Assembly: GCA_002049455.2 (NCBI GenBank) | Contig: KV918952.1 | Coordinates: 1 to 64,000 of the forward strand | DNA length: 64,000 nucleotides | DNA from: Porphyra umbilicalis | Taxonomy: Eukaryota; Rhodophyta; Bangiophyceae; Bangiales; Bangiaceae | Direction: 5' to 3' | Part shown: positions 52,993 to 64,000 of the stretch, piece by piece | How the letters are laid out: every line of letters starts with the position of its first letter | How positions within the stretch are numbered: position 1 is the first letter of the stretch | The notes under the pieces: model-generated | The model's database searches: none | Seen by the model: only the letters and a program-made list of their open reading frames with translations | What the model was told of the DNA's origin: nothing | Position numbers and translations under genes: made by a program

Positions 52993-54409
52993 CCGCACGT
53001 GGCGTCGCCGCGTCGCCACAGGGGGGCGCCGCCAAGGAGCCCCCCAAACTGCTCCATGGCAACGAGGCGCGGTGCGACGGCGTGGTCGCCGTCACGCACG
53101 GTGACAACCAACGGCCGCGGGGTGCTGCGCCTGGTCCACTGGCGACGAGGTGGTGGTGGTGGTGGGTGGGAGTGTAGAGGGGGGGGGCGAGCCCCAGACG
53201 CTTCCGTCTGGTGCGGCGTCCATGCTGTTTTGCGCGTCGCCGCAGCCCGCCGTGCGGTCGGGGTGTCGGGGAGGGGCGGCGCAGGGGGGGGGACACGAGG
53301 CACCTCCGCGGTGCCGTCGATGGGGTGGAGGGCGGCAGCGCCTGCCACCCTGCCTCGGCGCCGCGGGGCGTTTCTGTTGATACACTCGGCACGCCCCTTG
53401 CACGGCGTGCCCTGGCGTGCCCCGCGCCCCCGTGCTCCCCCCCCCACCGCTCTCTCCCCGCTCCGCGTCGCACCAGCGCCGTCGGTGCGGTCAACCCCCC
53501 CCCCCCCCCTTCCCCAAGCCGTCCCGGCGTGCGCCGGCCGTCACGCGCGCAGCCGCCAAACGACGACGCACATCGCGGCCGCGGCGGCCGCCGCAGCGGC
53601 CACCACCGCCACCACATGCGCCGCCGGCGGGCGGCCGCGCACGTACGTTGGCGTGCAGCAGCCGGCAGTGCTGAGCCCGCGCGTGCCTGCCGCCGCCGCC
53701 GCCGCCGCCGCCGCCGTCGTTGCCGCCACTGCGACGGGGCGGGCTCGGCCGACCGCGTGGCGCACGGCGGAGGGGGCGGGACGGGGTTGGGGGGGAGCGT
53801 CGGCCGCCGCCGGCGGAGCGGCTGGCGGCGCCGGCGGGGGGGGGGGCGCGCCGCGCTTGCATGCACGGGTGGTCGCGGCGGGCGGGCGGCGCGGTGGCGG
53901 TCGCGGGCGGCGCGGCGGGGGCGGATCCCGCGCGTGGGGGGCACCCAATCACGGGGCCCCGTGCGGCCGCGTAACGGGCGGGCGTTGGGGGGACGGGCGC
54001 GCCGGCGCGGCGGGGCGCGGGGCCGCGCGGTCGGCGCGCCCCCGACGGCCGCACCGTGCGCGCGGCGGCCGAGGCGCCACGCTGGCGCCGCCGCGCGTGC
54101 GAAGCTGGGCCAAAGTGGGCAGAGGACCACACTGGGCTGCGAGCGGCAGGGGCGAGGCCCAAAGGGGCGCCCTGCCCGCTGCTGTGGGGTCGAGCCGATG
54201 CACCAGTCGGGCGTATGTCTCGGTCAACCAGGGGGTCCCCGAAAATCCCGACAGGAGGCGGCTGCGCGTGCCATACGCCTTCGTTTCCGCCCGCCCGCGT
54301 CGGTCCGTGTGCCTCGCTCCCGCCAAGCAAGAGGGAGCCATCGAAAAAAAAAAGTGCATCCGGTCCATAGTCCCAAAAAGGAACGGACGACCCCCATGAC
54401 CGTCGGCTT
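52993..54409. other. GC-rich intergenic stretch
   Basis: No convincing gene. A minus-strand frame near 53000-53130 (VVTVRDGDHAVAPRLVAMEQ) and another near 53541-53700 with a hydrophobic stretch (HVVAVVAAAAAAAAAMCVVV) could be fragments of unrecognised genes, but neither has a family match or clear start. Confidence 0.35.
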
Positions 54410-56630
54410 CTACGCCGGTGGGGGCAGCCGCGGCGCGGTCGCCACCGTCCTCGCCAAGGGCCCCTCTGCCGGCGCGCTCCGCAGCGACCCGCCGCTCTCG
54501 CCAAAGAGCGCCACAAAAGCGGCCACCGCCGCAGACGGCGGCACGTCCAGCCCACCGTCCGCGTCTTTCCTAGCGTCGCGGGCAGAGGAGGCGCCCTCAG
54601 AGGACGCCGCATCTGCTTCCTCGTCGTCGCCACCGGGCGCCGGCGGCGACGTGTCGGCCACCGACGACGGGCGGCCGCTGCTGTGGCAGTGTCGCGCGCC
54701 GTCGCGCGTGGAGGCCGCCGCGCCGAGGGCGGGGTCCCCCGGCCCACCCCACACTGCCGCCGAGTCGTTCTCCACCGCCGCGGCGACGTGGCGCGCTCCC
54801 GGCCCGCTCCCCCCACCCGACGGCGGTGGCGGCGACGAGAGGCGCCCCGCGTCCCGCACCAGAGGAGTCGACGCCAATGCGAGTGCCGCGAATGCCGCGT
54901 CGAGGCCGCCGACATCCAACGCCGCCGCACCAGCGTCCGGGGCGGCCGCCCAGCTGGCCGCGGGCGGCCCAGCGTCGGCTGCCAACGGCCCCATGGCCGA
55001 GCGGCGGGCGGCGAGCGGCAGCACCGTCGACGCCGACACGACGGCGTCACTGTTGAAAAAGTCGGCGAGGTCGCGTGGGCCGACAAACCCCCGCCGCACC
55101 GCTTGGTGGAATACCCCGGCGGCGTTGGCGGCGAGGGAGGCGGCAAAGCCGGTAAAGTCGAGGGCGCTCGTGCGGGGGCGCCGCGTGTCGGTGTGGGGGC
55201 GCCGGGGGGTACCGGGACGGGCGCGGGCCGCCACGTCTCGGGCGTCGCGCCGGCCCCTGCGCGACACCACCGCAGACGAGGCCGTGGTATCTACGCGGGT
55301 GCCGACAGAGCTGGCGAAAGAACCGTTGTCGACGCTGTCTTCAGCGTCAGCAGCTGGTGGTGACAGCCACGATGGGAGGCTGTCATCGCCGGTGCAAGCG
55401 ACACCACCCCCACCTGGCACCCTCTCTCCGCTCACACGTCCGCGAGTGTCCCCCTGCTGCCCCGCGGACGGGCCCGAGACGGCGGCTTTCTTGCTAGCAG
55501 CCTGTCCCGGTGGGGGCTCGGACCGACGGACGAGCGCCTCGCTCGCAATGACGGCCTGCCCCATGGCCCCGGCGGCTGACAGTTCTAGGCCAGGCAAGAA
55601 TGTGGCCACATTGCGCACCCGCTCGGCGGTGGCGCCGCCCTCCCCCCCAAAGCAGTAGGCCGTCCACGTCGGCATGCCACCAATGGTCGTGCGCAGGAGC
55701 AATTCCCGCCTGTTTTCGTCGTACACAAAGCGGCCGCTCGTAGTCGTCTCCCCATTCCCCGCGGGAAAGAGGGGCATGGGCGGCATGGGCGGCATGGGGG
55801 GGGCGCCGCCTACAGAGGCACCTGCTCTCGAGGTTGTGGGGGGGAAGGGCATGCGGGGAGCGCCGCCCATTAAGGCCTTGGCACCGGGGAAGAGCATGGA
55901 GGGCATGGGGGGAGCGCCGCCCATCAGGGCTTTGACACCAAAGCCAGGGCCGGGGGAAGACGTGGGGGGCATAGGGGGAGCGCCCCTCGCAGGGGCATCA
56001 GAACTAGAGGCGGTGAGGGGAGGGGGCATGGGAGGAGCGCCTTTGACAGGGTCCCTGCCAGTGGAGCTTGTGCCAGGGAAGGGAAAGGGGGGAGCGTGGC
56101 CCATGAGGCCCTTGGCTTCCGGGGTCGGGCGGGAGAAGGGTGTACAGAAGAAGCGAGAGAGCGTGCTGACATGGCCGACGGTGCGGCCGTTGGTGGATGC
56201 ATGGGGCATTAACTGACACGCAGTCAAAGAAACAGAGAAGGGCCAGCGCAAGCACCTCAAGAAAGGCAGGAGACCAATCAGTTCATCGCTCGTGGTCGCC
56301 CCAGCCACCTACAGCCCGCTCAACCTTTGCACGTCAGTGGGTCCCCGTCTACCTCAACCGCGAGCGCTTTGGACCAGTTCCGCTACGGCGTACCATGTGG
56401 GACAAGTCGATCAGCATGGCGTCGCCCGGCAGCCCGCCCGGCAGCGGCCGATAGGCACCCTGCGGGCAGAGCGTCTCGAGCGTCTGGAGGCTCCCCGTCT
56501 CCCTCGTCGTCCACACCGCCGCCCCAGCGAGGGAGGCGGGCGACAGGTGCGCTTCCACAAACCCGGGGGGGGAGAGCAGGAAGGCGCGCTCGTCGGGGTT
56601 GAGCCCGGCGTACTGGCGCTGGACGGACAT
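54410..56630 (-). CDS. Unrecognised protein with KALMGGAPPMP repeats
   Basis: A long clean frame covers 54410-56308. Its first third has repeats of the type KALMGGAPPMP (about six, variably spaced by Pro/Met/Ser), then GRFVYDENRRELLLRTTIGG and MPTWTAYCFGGEGG, then a Ser/Ala/Pro-rich tail. A separate, protein-like segment upstream starts at MSVQRQYAGLNPDERAFLLS (ATG at 56630) and continues to LPGDAMLIDLSHM. GTACGC at about 56398 could be a 5' splice site joining to an acceptor CTGTAG at about 56309, which would link the two as one two-exon gene. This is inference. No known domain is recognised. Poly-C runs are rare here, unlike in its neighbours, so the frame is reliable. Confidence 0.55.
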
Positions 56631-57260
56631 AGTGTCACAGGTGGAGGAGGAGGGGGCGCGCCGCGTTGCATCAAACGAGCCAAGCCACGGGGGAAGGCGG
56701 TTGGGCGTGCCGCCCGTGGTCTGCACGCGTGACCCGTGCGGTCAGCGCCCACGGCGGGGAGGAGGGACGGCTGGCGTACAAGCGAGGCGCCTTGATAAAG
56801 TCGATGGACGCCTCCCGCCCCCACCGCCCCTTCTCTTCTGCGCGCCGCCGTCGCGCCGTCTATGGCACCGCGCGCGGCGCCCATCCACAGGGCCGGCGCG
56901 CCGCTGCCGACCCGTGCATCATGCACAGCATGATGCTGGCGCCGCGGCGACGCGCCTCCTCGCACGGGCGCGCGCCCAGCGCGCTCCCATTTGCCGCCGC
57001 CCACCACGGGGCACGCGCGCGGCGCTTTCTGCGTCTCGCGCGCTGCTCGCGTGCCCCGCCTCTTTCCGGTAAGAAGGCGCCACTCGGGCAAGCACCGCCC
57101 TGCAGTCACGCGCGGGGCCAATTGGCGCTCGCCGTTTCGCCGCCATGCGTGATCCCGGTGGGGGCCCCGCCGTGCCCAGGGCCAACCATGTGCACCAGAG
57201 GCGCTCGCAGTGACAGGTGGCTTGCGGATCCCCGCACCGCTGGTCGGGCGGGCGAAGAAA
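56631..57260. other. Intergenic stretch
   Basis: No gene is recognised. It is the presumed promoter side of the minus-strand gene to the left. Confidence 0.35.
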
Positions 57261-57730
57261 CTATGGTTCTTGACTGTGAAGCATGATGGCACCAAATGGC
57301 CCCTCGGTCCAAACGTTGCGTACAGTCCCCCCCCCTGACAGTCGGATGGCAGCTGCCCTACAGTGCGGAAAAGTAGGGTTCCGCTCCGATCTGGCGTCTT
57401 GTCGCTGATGGCTGTTACGACAATGGACGCTGCCACTGCGGTGCGGCTGGCCAACGACGCCTGACAAGGTGCAAGTGTTGCGCAACGCATGCAATTGCAT
57501 GGGAGCCGTAGAAGCGCCAAGGATGTCACCGGCCACGTTTCGAAACGGCTCCAGACAGTGAAAGGGAAGCAGGGCATGACGCATTCCATTGGACGCCATG
57601 GTGGGTGCGAGAGCTGCCGGCACGAACTCGACGTCAACGGATGACAGTTGTGTCCAATCAAGCGCAGCGGATGCCACCTCAAATCCTGGCTTGTCCAGTC
57701 TTCCAAAGTTGGTACTTACTGGTGTACTGG
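57261..57730 (-). CDS. Possible exon of an unrecognised gene
   Basis: The frame is open from about 57730 to the stop at 57261. The stretch TNFGRLDKPGFEVASAALDW, continuing to TQLSSVDVEFVPAALAPTMA, looks protein-like and has mixed codon use, less GC-rich than its surroundings. A Met is at 57599. No family is recognised, and the 5' end would need an acceptor splice site near 57730. Confidence 0.25.
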
Positions 57731-57986
57731 TGGCTCAAAGTGAACTATCGAACCTTTGAATTTCGGTTGACAGCTGCAGATCCCGTCGGCGACTTGGCCG
57801 TCGCGCCGAGCGTCCCACCGTCACCGTGCCGCGGCGCTGCGTGCCGCGCGCGTCGACGGCGGCGGTCCCCCCCCCGGCGCCCGCGCCCGTCGTTGTGTCG
57901 ACACGCTAGCACCCACCCCCCTCTCTCCTCGCCCCCCCCTTCCTCACCCCCTCCCCTCTGCTCCTCCCACTGGGCCTTGTGCCACG

Positions 57987-58675
57987 ATGCTCGCGGCGGT
58001 CGGTCGGCGGGCGGGGGCCCCCCGCCGCCGCCCCCTCCCCCGCCCCCCCACCGTCCGGCTGTTGTCGACCCCCCCCCCCCCCCCCCCCCCCCCTAACGCC
58101 CACCCACCGCGCCATCATCGCCGCCGCCCACCGCCAATCCCCCCACGCGGCCATCCCGCCCCTCCTCCGCCTCTTGCGCCACGCCCGCCGCCGTGGCGGC
58201 GGCGGCGACGCTGATGCGGTCCGTGGCGGCCTCCCCCCCCCCCCCCCCCATCCCCCCCCCCGTCCTCGCCGCCATTGCACGCCTCGCCGCGGCCATCCCC
58301 GATGGCGACGTGGCCGCCGCCGCCGCCCGCGCCGGCGGCGGGTGGGAGGCGTCTGCCGCCGCCGTGACGGCGCTGTGCCGGCAGGGGCGGCCCGCCGACG
58401 CGGCGGCGGTGCTCGGCGGCATGGGGTGGGTCGACTTGCGCCTTGTGGCGGCGGTGCGGCGTGCGGGGGGGGGGGGGGGGGGGGGGGTCCTCGACGCCAT
58501 TGTGCGCCGCGCGGCGGCCGACGGGCGCCTCAGCGTGTACAAGCAGCTGGCCGTGGGGGACGCGGCCGCGGCGGCCGCCGCCGCCGCCGACGTGCCGACG
58601 GTGGCGGTCGCCACGCCGGCGGCGGGGGGTGGCGGCCGGTCGGTGGCCACGGGGGGTGGGGGCGGGGCCGGGGGT

Positions 58676-58707
<32 letters not shown>

Positions 58708-59101
58708 GGCTGCCCGGCGGCTGGAGCGGCGGCTGACGCGCGCCGGCCGCCGCGGCGGCCTCGACGCCGTGCGGCGGGTGTGGGTCGACGCTGGCGACGC
58801 GGGCGTCGCGGAGGAGGTTGGCGTCGTGTGCGCGGCGGTCGGCGCCATGGTGCGGTGCGGGGGGTGGGGCGTCGCCGAGGGCGTCGACGTGCTCGGCGGG
58901 TGGCTCCTCCGCGTCGACGCGCGGCGCGTGCGCGTCAGCGCCGAGTACTTTGACGACGATGCCTACTTGCCCCTCGGGTGGCCGCGCGCCGACGGCGACA
59001 GCGACGGCGGCGGCGACGGCGGTGGCGGCGACGACGACGGCGTCGACGGCGTCGACGGCCGGTGGGGTGCCGCCGCCGCCGCTACCCCGGTGGTGGCGGC
59101 C

Positions 59102-59133
<32 letters not shown>

Positions 59134-61002
59134 CCCCCCCCCGGCCCCCCCCCCCTCCCCCCTTTTCTGCCGCCCAAGTCGGCGCGCTGCTCGCGACGAC
59201 CACGTCGGCGCTCGCGGCAACGACCGCCTCCCCCGCCGTGTCGGCCGCGTCGGCGCTCGCGCTGCACGCCGCCGCCGGGCGGGTGCTCGGGCGGACGACG
59301 GGCTGGCGGCGGTCGCCGCTGCTCGCCACCACCCACCTGCGCCTGCTCTACCGGCTGCCGCCCGACGGGCGGCCGCGCCTCGACCAGCTGACGCGCCTCG
59401 CCGACCACGTGCGGTGTTGTGTGAGTCAACTCGACGAGCCCCTCGTGTCGTTGCTCGCCGCCCTCGCGCTGCGTGCGCGGGCAGAGGGGGGCCCGGCGGC
59501 GGCGGCGGCGGCGGCGCCGGCGCCGGCGGCGGGCGTCGACAGTGAGGGTGACGGCGACGCGGCGGCGGCGGCGGCGGCGGCGGCGGCCGCGGCGGCGGCG
59601 GCGGCGGCTGACCTCGGCCGCCGCCGCTGGGCGGCGCTCGCCGACCTCGTGCGCCTCGCCGACAGTGCCGGCATTGCGCTCGGCGACGACTTTTACACGG
59701 CCGCCGCCACCGCCGTCGCTGCCAGCGACGCGCCCACCGCCGGGCGCGTGGTGGATTTGTGGGCCGCCCGCGAGGGCGGCGGCCACCCCCCGCCGCCCGT
59801 GCCGGTGGGGCTGCTGGTGACGGCGCTCGGGCGGGCGGCGGCGGTGCCGCCGCCGGCCTGGGGCGCCGACGGGGACGGGGGGGGGGACGCCACCGCCGAC
59901 GCGGCCGCGGCGGCGGGGGATTACGCTGCCTATGCCGGTGGGGGGGCGGGGCCCCCCGACGGCGGCGACGCCGGCGGCGGCAGCAACGGCGGCGGCGCGC
60001 GGCGTGGGTGGCTGCCCCCCGCGTGGGCGCCGCCCCCCGCCCAAGCGGCGGCCACCGCCGCCGTCGGGCGGCGCCTCCTCGCGGGCGCGCCGTCCCCCCC
60101 CCCCCCGCCATCCACCTCGCGGCCGCCCGCCTCCACGCGTCTGTCGGCGCCATTGACGCGGCGGCGGCGGCGCTGACCGCCGCCGCCACCGCCACCGCCC
60201 TCGCCCCCACGGGTGGGCGCGACGGTCCGCCGCCCGTCGGGGTGGCGGCGCTCGCCGCGGGCGCCGCCGCCGCCCTCGCCGCCGCCACCCCGCCGCCGGC
60301 GCCGACGGCCGCGTGGGCGCCCGCCCTCACCGCCCTCGGCGCGGCGGGGGCGCTGACGCCCCCGGTGTTGACCGCCGCCCTCCGCGCGGCGGGGCGCCTC
60401 GGGGGGGGGGGGGGGAAGTCGCGGCCGTCCTCCGTGCCGCCACGGCGGCGGTGGCCGCCGCCGCCGCCGGCGGGGGGGGGGGGGCGCCCGCCGCCGCCCG
60501 CCGCGGCACCGTTGCGCCGGGGCGGCCGCGGCGGGCGCGGGGCGGGTCCCCCCCCGGGTCGGTGCCGGCGCCCCCGCGGCGGCGGGCGGGGGGGGGGGGG
60601 GGGGGGGGCGCCCCTCGACGGCGCGGGCGTGTGCGCCCTGCTCGCGCTCGTCGGCGCCTACCCGTCTGTGTGGGCGGCGGGGCGGCCGCTGGTCGTGGCG
60701 TCGACGGGGGGGGGGGGGGGGGGGGGCCCGCCGCCTCGGCGAAGCAGTCGTGGCGGGGCTGCGGTGGGGGGGGGGGGCCGACGATGTGGCCGTGGACGTG
60801 GAGGGGGTGCTCGGGTGTGCGCCGTCGCGGGGGGGGGGGGCGACCGCCGCGGTGGGGGGGGGGGGGGGGCGCCCGCTGCTGCGGCCGCGGCGGCCGCCAC
60901 GGGGGGGGGGGGGGGGCGGGGGTGGTGGCGCCGCAAAGGGGGGGGGGGGGGGGGGACGCCAAGTGGCCGGGGCGCGGCGTCGGCCTTGCGGCGGTCGTGT
61001 GA
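57987..61002 (+). CDS. Helical-repeat, possibly PPR-like, organelle-targeted protein
   Basis: It starts MLAAVGRRAGAPRRRPLPRP at 57987, a basic, acid-free N-terminus like an organelle targeting peptide. Helical segments follow in successive frames: AAIPPLLRLLRHARRRG; AAAVTALCRQGRPADAAAVLG; LDAIVRRAAADGRLSVYKQL; LADLVRLADSAGIALGDDFY with TAGRVVDLWAAREGG and VPVGLLVTALGRAAA; IHLAAARLHASVGAIDAAAA. The pattern of paired helices with A-x-x-x-L and a final residue before the next unit recalls PPR/TPR arrays; PPR proteins bind organelle RNA. The frame changes at runs of C/G (58070-58095, 58460-58490, 59130-59160, 60095-60110, 60400-60415, 60590-60610, 60705-60725). The 3' end is placed at the stop at 61002, with low certainty. 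Confidence 0.42.
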
Positions 61003-62043
61003 GGCGGCGGTGGCTGGGGAGGCGGGGTGTCTGTGTTTTTTTGGGGGGGGGGGGGGAGTCCCGCTCGAGGGGTGACCAGGGCAGACGGCCCTAGGCGCGC
61101 GCGCCCCGCCGCAGGGGTGGCGGCGGGGGGCGGCGGCGTTGCCGACCGCCGGGACGGGCGGCGGCGCGGCGGTGGCGTTGGGTGTGGCAGGGAGGGGGGG
61201 CTTTTGGGGGGGGGGTGGGGGGTGCCCCGGCGGGCCCGTGGCGGGGCGGTCGAGCCGGGCGCCCTGGCCGGCGGCGGCGCCCGCGGCCAGCGGGGCCGCC
61301 CGACGGCCGCGCGGCGCGACCACGGGCGCGGCGGCCGCGGGGGCGGCTCGCCGCGTGAAAGGGCCGACATCTCCGTCGGTGATTGCGGCGCCGCACGGGG
61401 CGGACCCCCCCCCCGCGGGCGCAGCGCGCGGGACGGTGCAGATCGACTCGATCCCCCGCGCGCAGTGGTGACCAACCGGGGGTGGGACACAAATGCCATT
61501 TTGGGCACATGATGTGGACCCACTTTCGGTCACGGAATCGGCCGCTGCGGGGTCTCCCACGCCCCGACGGCGCGCGCGGCGCGGGCGCGGTGTGGTGCAA
61601 ACAAAGGCCGGGCGGTGGAGGCGGACGTGCGACGGCGCCGGCCGCCCCGTTTTGCAGTGCTCGCCCCGCTGGGCAGCGCCGGGGCGACGGGTGGGGTGTG
61701 GCCACCGTGGCGGGGCACCCCCCCACGGGCCCGCCGCGCTCGACGCGGTGCGTGCAGGCGGGCCCGTTGGCGCCCGCCCGCCCGCCCGTGCGGCGGCGGA
61801 CATGGTTTGCGGGCACCGGCGCCACTCACCCCATCGCCCCTGGTCGGCTCCGCCCCTCCCCCCCTGACCAACGTGCGGTGCGGCCCCTGTCACCGACTGC
61901 GCCACGCCTCTTTTTGCTTCCCCAGTCGTCACGCCCTCCCGACTGTCCCCCCCTTTCCTCTGCTGCACCCGTCTGGTTGCCGCTGTGCCCGCGTCCCCGT
62001 TGGACGCCCCTCGACCCGTTTTCCTCCCCCTCGCCCCCCAACC
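61003..62043. other. GC-rich intergenic stretch
   Basis: Poly-G/C runs and overlapping frames. A minus-strand frame near 61340-61470 (GIESICTVPRAAPAGGG, AAITDGDVGPFTRRAA) looks somewhat protein-like but has no recognised domain or clear ends. The last 100 bp before the next gene are pyrimidine-rich (tttttgcttccccag, ccctttcctctgctgc) and probably form its 5' leader. Confidence 0.35.
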
Positions 62044-62445
62044 ATGGCCGCCTTTGTCGCTGGCTGCTTCCCCGCCGTGGGGGTGACGACCCAGGTGGCC
62101 GCCCTTGCGGGCGCCCGCCGCCGCCGCCCGACCACCGCCGCGGCCGCGGCCGCCGCCCCCGCCCGCCGCGTCGCGCTCCCGGAGATGGGCGGTGGGGATC
62201 CGACGGGCGACAGCACGGGCGCGCCCGGCGTTGTCGATTATGACGCCAAGGATACGTCCGTACTCGAGGATGAGATGCGCGACGCGACGGGCGTCGACGC
62301 GGACGGGTCGGCCGCCGAGACGGGGGGGGTCCCCGACCGCTCCCCTCCGCCCGCTGCCGAGGGCAAGGACACGGACGTGGTGGCGTACGGTGGTGATGAG
62401 AGTGTGCTCAAGGCCGAGTCCAAGGAGACGACCGGCTCCGAGTGA
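62044..62445 (+). CDS. Small acidic protein with plastid-transit-like N-terminus
   Basis: 133 residues in one clean frame. The ATG lies in a good context (aaccATGgcc), after a pyrimidine-rich leader. Residues 1-45 (MAAFVAGCFPAVGVTTQVAA, then RRRRPTTAAAA) are rich in Ala, Arg and Thr and lack acids, like a plastid transit peptide. In red algae a Phe near position 4 is typical, and F4 is present. The rest is acidic (VVDYDAKDTSVLEDEMRDAT, ending LKAESKETTGSE). I recognise no family; a soluble plastid accessory protein is possible. GAGTGAGTGG spans the stop codon and could hide a 5' splice site, so the C-terminus is slightly uncertain. Confidence 0.55.
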   Translation: MAAFVAGCFPAVGVTTQVAALAGARRRRPTTAAAAAAAPARRVALPEMGGGDPTGDSTGAPGVVDYDAKDTSVLEDEMRDATGVDADGSAAETGGVPDRSPPPAAEGKDTDVVAYGGDESVLKAESKETTGSE

Positions 62446-64000
62446 GTGGGGGGGGGGGGGGGCGGCCGGGCGGTGGGTGGGGTAGGGAGTGGTCGGCGCT
62501 GGTGGCGAATGACCACAAGAGGTTCAGGCGACCTCCCCGCTCTCATCTTTCCCACGTGTTTCGCGCCGCCGCTCAGGTCCCCATGCGACCGGTTTGGCGT
62601 GAGGGCGCAACCGAATGGGGCCCCGCATGCCGTCGTCTGGGTGCGAAAAGGCCAAAACCAGCTACCTGTGTTCCCTGATCAGTCTCTTGGCTCGACTGCC
62701 ACCCCCACCGATACCGCCCTCTGGGTGCCTGCCGCCAAGGCGTCGCCCGCGTCACCCGCGCCGCGCTCGACGCAGCGCTGCGGCGCTCCCCCCACGTCCG
62801 CGCGGGCGGCCGGGCGGTGAGCAGATATCCGATGACCACCAACCAGACCACGTCAGACCTTTTTTTGCTCTTGAAAAGCTCCATCAAGATTGGGAAACAG
62901 TCTCACATATTTGATAAACACTGGGGACAACCTGCGGACTGTCCGGCTGATCAAGTCCGAACATCAAAGTGGGCCTGAATGTATCAAGTACGACGGCCGA
63001 AGCACCCCGAGATACGGTTCTTGCGTGATTCATCGGCACCCGCTGTCCTCCACTGTCCTGAATAGTACACCATATGCGGGAACCTCGTGAGCGCGTCCAG
63101 CACGGCCGCTCACAAGATGAGCAGGCACTCGGCACGCGCCGAAGTGTCAGAGCAAGTCTAGCCGTGCGCCATTGCGCTATCGCCATCTCGCCATATGTTT
63201 TGGCTGTAGCACGGCGCACCGATAGACTTGGTCTCAGGGTGCGGCGCTCCCCCCCCCACGCCATCCCACAGCGTCTGTCATCCACACACGCCGCTCGCGT
63301 CGCACGCAATGCGGCGGCGGCCGCGCAGCCGACGACGCGGCGTGTCTGGGAGCTCGCTTCAGCCACACCAGCGTCGCACCACGAGCCCCGCCCGCAGCTG
63401 GCGCGGTCCTCGCATCCGGCACCCGGTCGTTTTGTGGCGGTGCGGAACGATTCGGGGCCAAGACACTCCCCAGCAATGGGCTCCGCCGTCGGCGGATTGC
63501 ACGTCGCCGGCCACGTCAGCGGGCAATCTCCATTGCGCCGCCGGAGGTTGGCCGAGAGGCCGTCTCCGCCCCCCACGGTGCTCCGCTGTGGGGAAGACTC
63601 TAAAAAAGACTACAGTGGGTGCTGGGGTGGGCCACGCCCATGGCGGCCATCTCGTCCGTGATCCGGACCGCCGCCCACACGTTGATGGGTTGGTCCCGGG
63701 CCGGAGGGCAACGTGATTAGTTGGCACTCACACGCCCCTGCACGCCTTCCCGCCAGAGGTGAGTCCCGACCCACCGACCCGCCTTCAGCTCACGTCGGAG
63801 GCACCCACGCTGGTTCGGCGTCTCCCCCCCTCTGCTCCCGTCGCCTTCCATCCTCTCGTAGCTCCAGTTGCAAATTTTGCACCAGCTGTTAGGTGCGGCG
63901 CGACCGGCAACGGCCCTGCGGCGTGCTGATCCGGCAGCCGTGAGGGAGGTGGGTGGAGGGACTCGGCGGGCGCCCTCCAAGGCGCCCCAGGCGGTGCCGA
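62446..64000. other. Intergenic stretch at the right edge
   Basis: A poly-G run directly after the stop is followed by sequence of more balanced composition. Frames up to 230 codons exist on both strands (for example 62884-63576 minus) without any recognisable domain or codon pattern. A gene entering from the right cannot be excluded. Confidence 0.35.

Noticed and set aside
62884-63576. 230-codon minus-strand frame as a gene
   Set aside because: It has no recognisable domain and overlaps plus-strand frames of similar length. Residue composition looks random.

Overview
The window looks like nuclear DNA of a GC-rich eukaryotic alga. The best guess is a bangiophyte red alga of the Porphyra/Pyropia kind. 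This is inference from the very high G+C, the many poly-C/poly-G runs of 8-20 bases, the long intron-poor reading frames and the proline/glycine/alanine-rich proteins. No rRNA, tRNA or CRISPR array was recognised, and no reverse transcriptase, integrase or capsid-type gene was seen.

Positions 1-45 kb are repeat-dominated and contain a large duplicated cassette. Copy 1 runs from before position 1 to about 14.07 kb; copy 2 runs from about 29.02 to 43.19 kb. Both are in the same orientation. Each carries the same three genes on the minus strand, listed here left to right: (a) a protein with two U1-type C2H2 zinc fingers plus a C-terminal Cys-rich knuckle; (b) a Polycomb E(z)/EZH-type histone methyltransferase with MCSS-like, SANT2-like, CXC and SET parts; (c) an unrecognised Cys/His-rich, RG-rich protein. 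Between (a) and (b) each copy has a tandem array with a period of about 114 bp, but the two arrays differ in sequence. Between (b) and (c) each has 2.5-4 kb of GCC-rich satellites. Gene (b) is a single open frame in copy 2 (1,271 codons) and is interrupted in copy 1. Upstream of gene (c), both copies have collected TA-flanked terminal-inverted-repeat elements, including two complete 628-bp elements side by side in copy 2.

Between the copies (14.7-29 kb) lie a satellite of about 150 bp period, an apparently intact Tc1/mariner-type (IS630 superfamily) DDE transposase gene, other GC-rich repeats and a third fragment of the cassette satellite. Only one other weak gene candidate was seen there, a small Cys-rich ORF.

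From about 45 kb to the end the sequence looks like ordinary single-copy gene space. It holds a WD40-repeat protein (minus), a TFIID subunit TAF9 homologue with its histone fold (plus), an unrecognised protein with KALMGGAPPMP repeats (minus), a helical-repeat, possibly PPR-like, organelle-targeted protein (plus) and a small acidic protein with a plastid-transit-like N-terminus (plus). In several of these the frame changes at poly-C/G runs, from sequence error, real indels or unrecognised short introns, so their exon structures are approximate.

The three cassette proteins all look built to bind nucleic acid or modify chromatin (zinc fingers, a histone methyltransferase, an RG-rich putative nucleic-acid binder). 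The cassette is therefore a candidate self-contained Polycomb-like unit that has been amplified in a repeat-rich region. No transposase lies inside it, so whether it moves by itself or was segmentally duplicated cannot be settled from this window.
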